Below, in pieces: positions 1 to 10,700 of a stretch of 64,000 nt of DNA (positions within the stretch are counted from its first letter, which is position 1; the number at the start of each line of letters is the position of its first letter). The position numbers and the translations under genes were made by a program. Below the pieces are notes generated by a model. The model ran no database searches and was not told the DNA's origin. It saw nothing but the letters and a program-made list of their open reading frames with translations. The stretch is from contig CAIIXF020000002.1 in assembly GCA_903813345.2 (NCBI GenBank), forward strand, positions 33,250,109 to 33,314,108. The letters are read 5' to 3'. Origin of the DNA: Owenia fusiformis (taxonomy: Eukaryota > Annelida > Polychaeta > Sabellida > Oweniidae).

Positions 1-2
1 AT

Positions 3-2888
3 GACTTTGTTATTGAACACAGGCCAGGGAGCAAACACTTAAACGCAGATGCGATGTCTCGTGCTCCCTGTCGTCAGTGTGGTAAAGCAGAGCAAAAAGA
101 TGCTCTCAAGAAAGACCGTTGCTTCAATCGGTCTAATCATGAAACTGTTTGTGGATATCTGAGAAATTATCCAGAAAAACCAGACATCTCTGATAATAAT
201 GTTAGTGAGTATCTAACTCCTCCAAGAGAAGCTTCACAGAAGTTTCTGGTGGAGCAGAAAGATCTTATACATAGTGTGTCTATGATTCCCGAATGGACAT
301 TAAACGATATAAGTGAGGCACAATGTGCAGATCCTCACATCAGCCCGATATGGAAGGCATTAAAAGCCTCCAGTGACAGGCCCCCATGGGAAGTCATAAG
401 TAGTAAGTCTGAAATCACAAAAACTTACTGGGCTCAATGGAATCGACTAGTGATTAAAAATGGTGTGTTATGTCGCCTCTGGGAGAATGTTGAGGGAACT
501 TTGAGTACTCTTCAAATCATAACTCCCAAGTCCATGAAAGAGACCGTGTTAAAATATTCACACTCCGATGTTAGCTCAGGGCATTTTGGAGTGAATAAGA
601 CATACCAGAAAACTAGAGTCAGATTCTATTGGCATGGACAGCATATTGATGTTCGTGCATACTGTCGAGCCTGTAACACTTGTGGTGCTAGGAAAAATCC
701 TCAGAATAAACCAAGAGCACCACTACAGCAATATGTAGTTGGGGAGCCCATGGAGCGTTTTGCCATAGACATTCTAGGGCCTTTCCCAATCTCTAATAGA
801 GGAAACAGATATGTTTTGGTCTGCTCTGACTATTTTACTAAATGGCCAGAAGCATTTGCAGTTCCAAACCAGGAGGCAGTGACTGTTGCTTCTAAGTTGG
901 TAGAAGAAGTTTTCTCTAGATTTGGTCTCCCGATGGCACTTCACAGTGACCAGGGAAGAAATTTTGAATCGGCAGTAATGGCTGAAGTTTGTAACATATT
1001 TGGGATAGAGAAAACTCGTACCACTCCATTTAATCCTAAAAGTGATGGTCTAGTTGAACGATTTAATCGTACTCTGTTAGATGGAATTGCTAAACTCATG
1101 CAAGATGACGAGGACCAATTAGATTGGGACTTGAAAGTTCCTCTTATTTTAATGGCTTATAGAACTGCAGAACAGGAGTCTATAGGTGAAACTCCTGCTC
1201 AAATGATGCTTGGGAGAGAATTGAGAATTCCCCTTGATGTTATTGTAGACCCGCTCCCAGATGATGATACAAAACATGGAGATTATGTCTCTGAGTTACG
1301 GGAGCGTTTGTCAAATGTGCATGAGCATGCACGAAAGAGATTAAAAATGAGCCAAGAGAGGCAACAGCGTAACTATAATAGACAAGTTGCCGGTAAATCA
1401 TATGTTGAAGGAGATGCGGTGTGGTTTAAAAATCACAAGCGGAAAAAAGGTATCACTCCCAAATTTCAGAGTCGCTGGATTGGGCCCTGGAAAATAGTGC
1501 GAGTGATATCCGATGTAATTTATAAAATAGTTGATCCCAAGGGAGGAAAGCCCAAGATCATTCATTTTGATCAGTTGAAAAAATACCAAGGGGAGCTTCC
1601 ATCCTCATGGGAAAAATGTAAAATAGAAAGTAAAGTTCTAACTCATGAGAAGATCCCAGATTCTCCATTATTGGATCTTTGTGGCAGAACAAAGGAGCAA
1701 GATAGTAAGCCCTCTTCTTTATTTGAAAAAGAGGAAAAAGCAATAAAGACAAAGTTGGAGACCATTGTGCCTCCTTCAAAATCTGGAGGAGAGCTAGATG
1801 AATGCTCATCCAACACTAACAATGATAATAGTTCGGTAAATGATAAAATGTCAAATGCTCCGAAAGCTCGTCGAAAAACCGCAAGGTCGCGAAAGACTCC
1901 GAGCTATTTAGATAACTATGTTCGTTCTGCCACTGATTATGTGTTAATGTGTAATGATGTCTCCAGTTCAGATTCTGAACAGGAGGATTTTATTTCCAGG
2001 GGATCCAGGAGAGGCAACACAAAGAGGAGAGGTTGGCAACCACGGGCTCCGAGGTTTCCCAACCCATACTTTCCACCATGGCCAGGACATCAAATGCCAC
2101 CTGGCATGTCACCATATTGGGATTACCAAAGGGCTTGTATGCAAGCATCTGCCATGATGGGGACTACAAACAACTTCCCAGATATATCGCCTAAGCCGGC
2201 GACGGTAACTACTACCGTTGCATCCAAGGAAAACACTACAGTGACATCAATTGATACTCCAGTGTCAGTGTCAGTGGCCACAATTGCTCCAACCACAGAG
2301 GATACTAGTATATCTTTACAGCGATCAAAGATGGACACATCCGCTCCTCCGACCATTGACTTATATGCAAGCCAATCTGATGTGGATAGATTTGCTTGCC
2401 ATCAATGTGGAAAAACATTTTCAAAAAAGTTTAACCTAAATAGACACTGTGTGCGGGCGCATCAGGCCAAAGCCAAGCCCCGAAACCCCGGGAAGGCAAG
2501 ATATGTGTGCCATTGGTGTCAAAAATCGTTTGCAAAACGCAAAACTGTCTCACTTCACAAAAGGGGTTGCACCAAAGCGCCTGCTTTCAAATCAAAGGAT
2601 ACTGAGGAACCAGGAAAACATGATCATAGTAACAGTGACACCCGACAAGTACTTCTATCAGATCAAGAGGAGCCAAAACAAGACAATTCCATTGATAAGA
2701 ACAATAATGAGAAAGAGCTCAGTGACAATACAGATATAGAGACAGAGACAGTGGAGATTAAATCTTCCGTTCAACACGACAAAGATGACAAAGTGGCTCC
2801 AAGAAATCTAATGGAGCTAATAGAACTGTTGTATACTCAAGCTCAAAGACCGGATGTTAGGGATACACTTAGTAACATTTTGATATAA
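3..2888 (+). CDS. Ty3/gypsy retrotransposon Pol, 3' part: RNase H end, integrase, C-terminal C2H2 zinc fingers (5' partial)
   Basis: The frame is open from the left edge. Codons 3-53 read as the end of an RNase H/RT connection (HRPG..HLNADA), so the ATG at 54 is internal. Numbering from that Met, an HHCC zinc-binding domain lies at about 170-211 (H170, H177, C207, C210). The integrase core has D239, D299 and E335, a perfect D-D35E spacing. A GPY/F-type module follows at about 455-510. After that comes a Ser/Lys-rich low-complexity stretch and a Pro/Arg-rich patch (about 660-700). Two C2H2 fingers then begin at F780 and Y817 (the second ends H..C). The frame is uninterrupted to the stop at 2888, so this part could still encode protein. 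The fingers are odd for this family: most Ty3 integrases end in a GPY/F module or a chromodomain. No env-like reading frame follows. The family call is firm; the role of the fingers is unknown. Confidence 0.93.
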   Translation, partial: DFVIEHRPGSKHLNADAMSRAPCRQCGKAEQKDALKKDRCFNRSNHETVCGYLRNYPEKPDISDNNVSEYLTPPREASQKFLVEQKDLIHSVSMIPEWTLNDISEAQCADPHISPIWKALKASSDRPPWEVISSKSEITKTYWAQWNRLVIKNGVLCRLWENVEGTLSTLQIITPKSMKETVLKYSHSDVSSGHFGVNKTYQKTRVRFYWHGQHIDVRAYCRACNTCGARKNPQNKPRAPLQQYVVGEPMERFAIDILGPFPISNRGNRYVLVCSDYFTKWPEAFAVPNQEAVTVASKLVEEVFSRFGLPMALHSDQGRNFESAVMAEVCNIFGIEKTRTTPFNPKSDGLVERFNRTLLDGIAKLMQDDEDQLDWDLKVPLILMAYRTAEQESIGETPAQMMLGRELRIPLDVIVDPLPDDDTKHGDYVSELRERLSNVHEHARKRLKMSQERQQRNYNRQVAGKSYVEGDAVWFKNHKRKKGITPKFQSRWIGPWKIVRVISDVIYKIVDPKGGKPKIIHFDQLKKYQGELPSSWEKCKIESKVLTHEKIPDSPLLDLCGRTKEQDSKPSSLFEKEEKAIKTKLETIVPPSKSGGELDECSSNTNNDNSSVNDKMSNAPKARRKTARSRKTPSYLDNYVRSATDYVLMCNDVSSSDSEQEDFISRGSRRGNTKRRGWQPRAPRFPNPYFPPWPGHQMPPGMSPYWDYQRACMQASAMMGTTNNFPDISPKPATVTTTVASKENTTVTSIDTPVSVSVATIAPTTEDTSISLQRSKMDTSAPPTIDLYASQSDVDRFACHQCGKTFSKKFNLNRHCVRAHQAKAKPRNPGKARYVCHWCQKSFAKRKTVSLHKRGCTKAPAFKSKDTEEPGKHDHSNSDTRQVLLSDQEEPKQDNSIDKNNNEKELSDNTDIETETVEIKSSVQHDKDDKVAPRNLMELIELLYTQAQRPDVRDTLSNILI

Positions 2889-4516
2889 GTAAACTTTTAT
2901 CCTGTTTGCTCCACATGAAAATATTTTGTACTTTACATTGTTACAAATGTAAGTGACATGATTTATTGGAAACAGGCTCATGTAAGGAGTTCATAGTGTA
3001 GATTAAGTGATTGAAAGTTCACATTGTATTTACATTTATGAGTTTGTCAGAAAAATGCTTTCCGCTTCTAATTTTGTGTGTATGTACGAGGGCGTACATT
3101 TCTCTAAGATCATATTCATATCATGTATCATTGGATTTATAACAGATTTTGGATTTATATTGCTGTATTAAATTACGCTGGATATTTGTGCTACTGGTGA
3201 TCGTATTATTGTGGATTTATATTGAACATAACTGGATATATCTTGCGTTTACACGGAGATACGTTGTTAGCCTGAAAGTCGCTCAACGCTGCTTGTGACT
3301 ATGTATTCTGATATAAGGTAATTATTACAATAAAGTCTTGTTATGTGTTCATTTAAATTCACTGTGTCTGTTTTGATATAAACAAGTGAAGCTAAAGTGA
3401 GTCAATCTAGTCCACATTTACTGCTTTATTTCCATTGCAATTCAAGAGTGATAAGGGAAATAAATTCAATTTTACATCTTTCCTTCATTCAATCAATTCA
3501 CAGTCCATTATTTCCAATATTCCATTTATTAGCATTCGCTATTACCAATTCTTTATCCCAGTATTTCCATCAATTTAAACATTTCGCATATTCATTATTT
3601 TTATCCTTAATTCCCAGTGCTACTGTTAATTATTCCAATCTCATTACATTCATATTTGCGACAATTTACAACATTCATATTTTTTTGTCTAAAGATTGGC
3701 CATATCTGTAACAAATTGCTCCTACCAAAACTGCTCCTTGCGTTTTGCTCCGGAGCCAATTTCACTTGTGTGGAGCAGGAATTTATTCCAAAGAGGCAAG
3801 GTAGTGTAAGACTATTGCTATGTGACTTAATTGGTATAACCAAGGTAGTAGTAATTCATATGCAATAGGTACTTAATTGCTCTCAAAGCTCCTGTTTTGC
3901 TGTTTAACTATTGATTTGGAGCATTGTGCTTTGCTCCGGAGCCCATTGAGAGCTCCTGCTTGATTGATTATTAATTCGGAGCCTTGCATTTTGATCTGGA
4001 GCCTGCTTTGCTTTAAGGCTCATTGATTTATCGATTCATTGAGAGCATTACATTTTGCTCCGGAGCTGGTAAATGGCTCTAATTGTGTTTGGAGCCTGAC
4101 TGAGGCATTTATTTGAGCACTACATTTTGCTCCGGAGCCTGTTGCTTGCTCATTTTGTGTATTGAGATTTGTGGAGCCATTAGTTTGAATATAGTATTTT
4201 GCTCTGGAGCTCAAGTCGCTAGGAGCCTACCGTGTTGTAGAATTTAAATATTGGCCAAACCATTCATTATCATCATTCTTCATTCACATATTCCTCCAAT
4301 TTAAATTGATCATTTTACATTTATCAAAGTAATTATATTTCCCTTGTCATTCTTTGTTATTCTACTTGTATAATATCAGTGGCAGAACGATAATAAAAAT
4401 CAACACAACAAAATCCTTTCACCAACAGACGTTCCCCGCCGGCTCTCATACCACGTGAGAGTTTTAAAGTGACACTCGGGTTTCCGCTCGGCCCAGACGC
4501 CACGTTCCGTCACAAT
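2889..4516 (+). mobile_element. 3' non-coding tail and probable 3' LTR of the Ty3/gypsy element (boundaries not fixed)
   Basis: No coding frame follows the Pol stop. An AATAAA lies at about 3331. A TGTACG...CGTACA palindrome at about 3081-3100 resembles an LTR start, and a GC-richer stretch ending near CGTTCCGTCACA (about 4513) resembles an LTR end. With the 5' LTR outside the window, neither the LTR nor a target duplication can be shown. The tail contains the GCTCCGGAGC palindrome cluster listed separately. It carries no further exon of the minus-strand kinesin that I can recognise. Confidence 0.4.
3747..4210. repeat. Cluster of GCTCCGGAGC palindromes, partly in 72-bp phase
   Basis: Perfect 10-bp palindromes GCTCCGGAGC lie at 3747, 3933, 4057 and 4129. 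One-or-two-base variants lie at 3993 (GATCTGGAGC) and 4201 (GCTCTGGAGC). Several are preceded by CATTTT or a close variant. The last three sites are spaced exactly 72 bp apart. Shorter GGAGC/GCTCC half motifs fill the rest. It may be a decayed tandem repeat inside the retrotransposon 3' end. Confidence 0.7.
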
Positions 4517-4593
4517 ATGTTACCACTTTTGGTAGCTTCATTCCAATGTTGACTCCAGTTGGTAAATTGATGTATAGAGCAATGACACCACTT

Positions 4594-4624
4594 TATGTCA
4601 TGTCATGTCATGTCATGTCATGTG
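4594..4624. repeat. (ATGTC)n pentanucleotide microsatellite
   Basis: About five to six uninterrupted copies of ATGTC between the retrotransposon tail and the last visible kinesin exon. Confidence 0.85.
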
Positions 4625-4772
4625 CTAACATATACTATATACAGGCATTAGAACAGGGAAAATGTATCTGAGAAGTCACTAAGGTAATAGACCAACATCC
4701 GCACTGTTCTAACAGTCTGTCATTTTTCTTCATAAATTTAGGCTCATGAAAATAATTGTAAGCTTAACATAC

Positions 4773-7700
4773 CTGTAGAAGTCTAGTGACAACTGAGTCC
4801 CTATATGGAACATGTCCTCCTTTCTTCTTGGAGTCCCCTAAAGCTGACAATACACTTAGTACTGCTTGTATGCTACAACATATGCAAGTACATATACAAT
4901 ATTACAAGCACAATTTTCAAGCTAAATATATTATCCAGCAAGTACAAAATACAATTTTGCAAATACAATATCCACTGCATATCCAAATGCACAGACCCTA
5001 AGAAATGGCCTGGCGCCAACATGATTGGCAGTATTCTCATGCAAATTCGTAAAGAATGCACAGAGAACAAATCTACAAATCTTGATGAACCGGCAAGACA
5101 CATATCACGTCCACAACACCCAGTGGGATCTGCAATTAGATCTGCATCTACACCAAGCAGGTCATCTTCCCAAAAGAGGACTGCAGAAGAATCCCCTACT
5201 GAGAAACCTCCGAATAAAGTAGGACGACAAATTGGAGAGTCAACTAAGTCCAAATTAAAAAAATTCATCAATGACAAATAGGCAAATGGTACACCCCCTA
5301 TATGTAGTATTAATTCATTTGGCAAGTGGACAACATATTTTAAATGCCAGTGCAAAAAGACTAAATTGGAGTACATGCAATGCTAACTTCATTGTACTTG
5401 CTTTAGCATTTGTACCTGGAATATATGATTACAGGAGTTTGACAGTGCAGATCAATATGATTTTTGATTTATTTAGGATTCAATATTGTACACAAACAAT
5501 TTTGTGTTACAAACACTGATTTTTATAATATCATTATAATGAATGAAACACTAAATATTTTAACCCTCAATATAAGAGGGCTACATGACAAATCTAAACG
5601 TTTAAAAACATTGAAATATTTTAATGAAAAAAATGCTGATATAATTATGTTGCAGGAAACTTTCTGTACTGAAAATTTGACATATTTGATTGAAAATGAG
5701 TGGTCTGAGTATTTATGTGTACACAATTGTACTAACAGTACACACAGCAGAGGTGTTTCTACATTGATACATAAACGATTTTCTATTGATATTTTAGACT
5801 GCTTTAAAAGTGCTGATGCACGGTCGTTACTTATCAATGTGAAAATTAATGATAATTTATTTACATTTGTTAATATGTATGCACCAAATTCAAATACTGG
5901 TAGGGCAGAATTTTTTACACAAATGTCTAAAAAGATTATACAATTTGCAACATTTAACAACAACATTATAGTAGCAGGTGATTTAAATTGTTATCTTACC
6001 AAAGATGACAAATTTCCAAAGACAATAGAAACTGACAATAGCAGATTAAAATTAGAAAACCTGATAAGATATCTCAATGTCAATGATGAATTTAAGCATT
6101 TTGGCTATACATGTATATCAAAAGGAAAAAATGCTAAATCAAGAATTGATTACATATTATATAATAAAGATGCTCAATTCAAAGTTATATCAAGAACGAA
6201 GCATCACTATCCAATGTCAGATCATAAATGTCTCATGATGAAGTTAGATACAAGTAAAAATATGCGAGGTCCTGGTTATTGGAAATTCAATAATTCTCTT
6301 TTACTTGATAGCACTTTTGTACACGAAGTAAAAGGGTTGATTAGAAATATAAATGAACATGAATTAAACCAGATTAACTCAAAACAATTAAAATGGGAAT
6401 TTTTGAAAGTCAAAATTAAAGAATTTGCAATTCAATTCTCAATCAAAAAATGTTCAATTTCAAAGAAAAAATTACATGTTCTAAATAAAGAGCTTGATTT
6501 AATACAGAGTAGTGATCATACTTCTGACACTACAAAAGCTAGAGAGCTTGAAATTTTATCTATTTTTGAAAAAGACCTTGAAAGCAAAACAAAGGGTGCC
6601 ATCTTAAGGTCAAAAGAGCAAGATATAGAATTTGGAGATAAAAACTCAAAATATTTTCTGAATTTAGAAAAAGCACGTCAGGCAAATAATACAATTACAT
6701 CATTGAAATCAGAAAATGGTATACTTAGATTAGATGAGGATATTTTGAAAGAAGAAATTAAATTCTATAGCGAATTATATAGATCAAAATCCCAACCAAC
6801 CAATAAAGTAAAAATTATTTGAATTCTATTAACTTTCCTAATACATTAGATAAACAAGATAATGACATCCTTGAAGGTGTTATCAATAATAGTGAGTGTT
6901 TACCTGTTATTTCCAGTATGAAAAAAGATATTTCCCCAGGATCAGATGGTTTAACCACTGACTTCTATAAATGCTTTTGGAAAGATATACATATTTATGT
7001 TATAGAAGCAATTAATGAGTCATATGAAGTTGGAATCTTACCAACATCATTTCGTAAAATTATCATATCTTTGTTATTCAAAAAAGGAGACCGTGAACTA
7101 TTAAAAAATTATCGTCCAATATCATTATCTAATACAGATTATAAGATTTTAGCTTTTATCTTGGCAAAAAGACTTCAAAAGGTTATAGGTAAATTAATTG
7201 GTATGCAACAAACGGCTTATATTAATGGTCGTTTTATAGGAAATAGTAGCCGACTGGTATTAGATGTATTTGAATATTTTGAAAATCAAAATCAGATAGG
7301 TGGCGCTATAATCTTTCTTGACTTCCAAAAAGCGTTTGATAGTATAGAGTGGAATTTTATGTATGAAACGTTGAAAAAATTTAAATTCAGTGATAAGATT
7401 ATCAAATGGCTCAAACTTTTATACGAAAAACCTTTCTTAAACATTAAGCAAAATGGATGGTTATCAAAAAATATTGATGTTGAACGCTCATGTCGGCAGG
7501 GCTGCCCCGTTTCCGCAATGGCATTTATTTTATGTTGCGAAGTTATGAACTTAGCAATTCAGCAAAATAATGATATATCAGGTATAACTGTTGATGGTAA
7601 AGAATATAAGATGTCCCAATATGCGGACGATACTTCACTTTTCATTAAAGATAAAGAGTCATTGAAAAATGCTCTTAATACTATTTCCAATTTCTCAAAA

Positions 7701-10700
7701 TTTTCTGGTCTGAAGTTAAACATAGAAAAAACTGAAGGCATTTGGCTTGGAAAAAATAAGGACTTTGAAAAGAAATGTGAAAATAACTTTTTCTGATGAA
7801 CCAATCAAATATTTAGGAATCTTTTTAGGACACAACAAACAAAGATGTTATGAATTAAACTGGGAAGATAGAGTAAAAAAGGTAGAAAAATATTAGACAG
7901 CTGGAAGAACCGATACTTAACACTTTTTGGCAAAGTAACAGTGATTAAATCACTGGCAATTCCAAAATTAATTTATGCAGCATCAGTATTATCTGTGCCA
8001 CATGAGATTATAAAAAAAGTAAACAATCTTGTATTTAAATTTCTATGGGATGGAAAAAAGGACAAAATAAGAAGATCTATAATCATAAATAATATTAATA
8101 AGGGTGGAATAAATATGATTGACTTAGAGTCTCAAATACATGCACTTAAAGCAGCATGGATCCCCCGTTTGCATAATCAAAACATGTACAATAAAATCCC
8201 TTACTTCTATTTCAATAAATTTCTTCCAAATATAGATGTATTATTCAAGATAAATGATACTAGATTCAAAGAATTTGAAAATGTTCCACTTTTTTATCAA
8301 CAAGTGCTGGAAGCACATTGTTTATGTAAATGCATCAAAAATATAAGAGATATGAAGCAACATGAACTCTTGCAAGAGGTTATATGGGGAAACAAATTAT
8401 TCACCGTCAAAAATAAACCAATTTTCTTTGAATCATGGATCAAAAGTGGAATTATATACATAAAAGACTTGATAATTCAGAACAGGTTCCTTGATGTTAA
8501 TATGTTATATCAAAAACTTGTAAATAAACAAAATTGGATATCTGAATATTACAGAGTTTTATCAGCCATGGGCACACTGAAAGAAAGATTCAATTTAGAA
8601 TCTGTCAAGTATACAAATATTCATAATACTTTTAAATTTAATATAAATAATGTGATTATCACTGTGAATAATCAGAAATCCAAATTCTTTTATGAAATAT
8701 TAAAAAACAAACGATCGGAAAAATGGTTTATGAAAAGGAAATGGGAACAAGAGTTTTGCTATGAAGCCAATGATGAAATAAATTGGCAAAACTTTTTCTC
8801 TACAAAAATTAGTTGTAAAGAAAAGAAAATAGGTAATTTCAACTTTAAAATAATCAACAATATTCTTCCTAGCCTTAGTGATTTATATATATTTGGTAAA
8901 AGTGAAACCTACAAATGTAGTTTATGTAATGAATTATGTACCTTGAAACATTTGTTATTTTCATGCTCCTATTCTCAAAACATTTGGAAACATATTTATA
9001 ATATCTCAGGGTTAAGAGTAACTTACAGAAAATTGATAATTGGTTACAATGGAAATGACAATCATACTGAATTTTTAAACTATTTTATAAGTATTGTGTC
9101 ATTTGTTATATATAAAACATATATTCAAGAACTGAATAATGGTATTAAGCGTAATTTTGAAGGCACTATTAAAACTTTAAATTTTGAAATCTGTACTCGT
9201 AAAAATGTATTTTTTAAAAACAAATGGAAAATGATTAAAACATAACTCATTATACATTATTGGTATTAATTGTATCATTAAAAAAAAGGATATCCACTGC
9301 ATTGTTATTTTGCAAATATAACTATAATACTGCACAAGTCCATAAAGCAACAATTGAGAAATAGTTGCATAACATTTTGTTAAAATCCAAATCCTGTTTT
9401 CTGATAAAGTTACCTTTTAGCTTGTCCTTTGTCTTGACTTTCGGCTCCTTCAATCCCAGCAAGATCGACCAATGAGATTGTAGATTTAACGCCCATCCTG
9501 CTAGAATTACTTTCCCGTTGTTCAACAGTAATCGTGAAGATTCCATGTGACCTGAAAATTTCATAGCAAGCAACTTTGCACTCAATGTATTTTGCAACAC
9601 AATCATTCATCATTGCTATTTTGTTAAAGCCGAAAAGTTCATACTCCTGTTTCAGAATTAACAAGATACACTGCGATCAATACCACGCTTTTATCCAGTT
9701 ACCCAGCATGTATTTTTTCCAGCATGCCCAAGATCAGAACAGGTGATTTTTCTGGAATTTTGATGAAAACACTTATGTGGCATCCACCAGCCCACCCATC
9801 AAAGAAGAGGACAATATTGTACTTTGAAAAAGTGTGATAAAAATATGATCTATGAAAAAATTGCAACTTTCAGCCCTCTCACATGTTCAATATCAATTTC
9901 AGTCACTCTAACTGAAACCAAACACGTCGGTGAAACATAATTTTGAGGTACAAAAGGAATGCCACTAACACACGTTTGACTATTTTTCATTTTAATGTTC
10001 AATCATTTAGCTATAGACAGGTACACATTACAAACCTTGCTCTATGGGCCTTTAGATCAGTGGCTCCCATCTTACGAGCTCTGTTTGCTTGTTCATAGTA
10101 TTTGGCAAGTTCTTCTCCACTGCGAACAACAAGTTCTGACAATCCATCAACAAAACTACAAATGCAAAGTTACACTGGATTAAATAATGCAATGTGGATT
10201 TATAATTCGCAAAATCAATCTGTAAATTTTTTATAAGAGAGGTCATTGAATGTTTGGATGATCATGTCATCAATATACCATTTCACTTAAACATGAGAGT
10301 ACATGTACACTATCTGTATGTTTTTAATGACAATTAAAGCACAGGAACAATATAAAACCTAGACAGAAAAGCTAAAAGAATGGAAAATCTATTTTTTATC
10401 AAGCTTTAGCCATATTTGTCCTATGGGGTACACAATGGGTTGATGGAAAAATAAGTTTACTTAACTAACTTAATGCCACTTACATTCCAAGCTGAGGATG
10501 AACTCTGACCTTCATCTGGTTGCTATGGGGATTCAACATGTCTGTCATCTGTTCATCGAGGATCTATAATACAAATAATTCAAGTTTTATTTTTGCATAT
10601 TGATTAAGTTTCATTAATCAACAGTGAATAATTTGTGTGGATAAAAAACGATCTTAAAGAAATGTGTTCCAATATCAAGCTGATTTATTTGCATGCATTC

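Larger units (their letters stand above)
4981..9289 (+). mobile_element. L1/Tx1-like non-LTR retrotransposon (LINE), 5'-truncated in ORF1, inside a kinesin intron
   Basis: The insert is bounded by a perfect 13-bp direct repeat ATATCCACTGCAT at 4968-4980 and 9290-9302. It ends in an A-rich tail (about 9278-9287), as expected from target-primed reverse transcription. It starts inside an apparent ORF1 and holds an APE endonuclease/reverse transcriptase ORF2 broken by frameshifts. It lies antisense to the host kinesin gene, between coding exons 9 and 10. The empty site can be read as the two flanks minus one repeat copy. Confidence 0.92.

Noticed and set aside
2889-4516. Envelope gene of a retrovirus-like element
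   Set aside because: No long frame, signal peptide or membrane segment follows Pol. The element is treated as an ordinary retrotransposon.
9290-9413. Missing kinesin micro-exon carrying the EGxNIN motif
   Set aside because: I searched both flanks of the LINE and found no fitting exon; exons 9 and 10 already join in phase (AG|C giving Ser266), so a deletion is the simpler reading.
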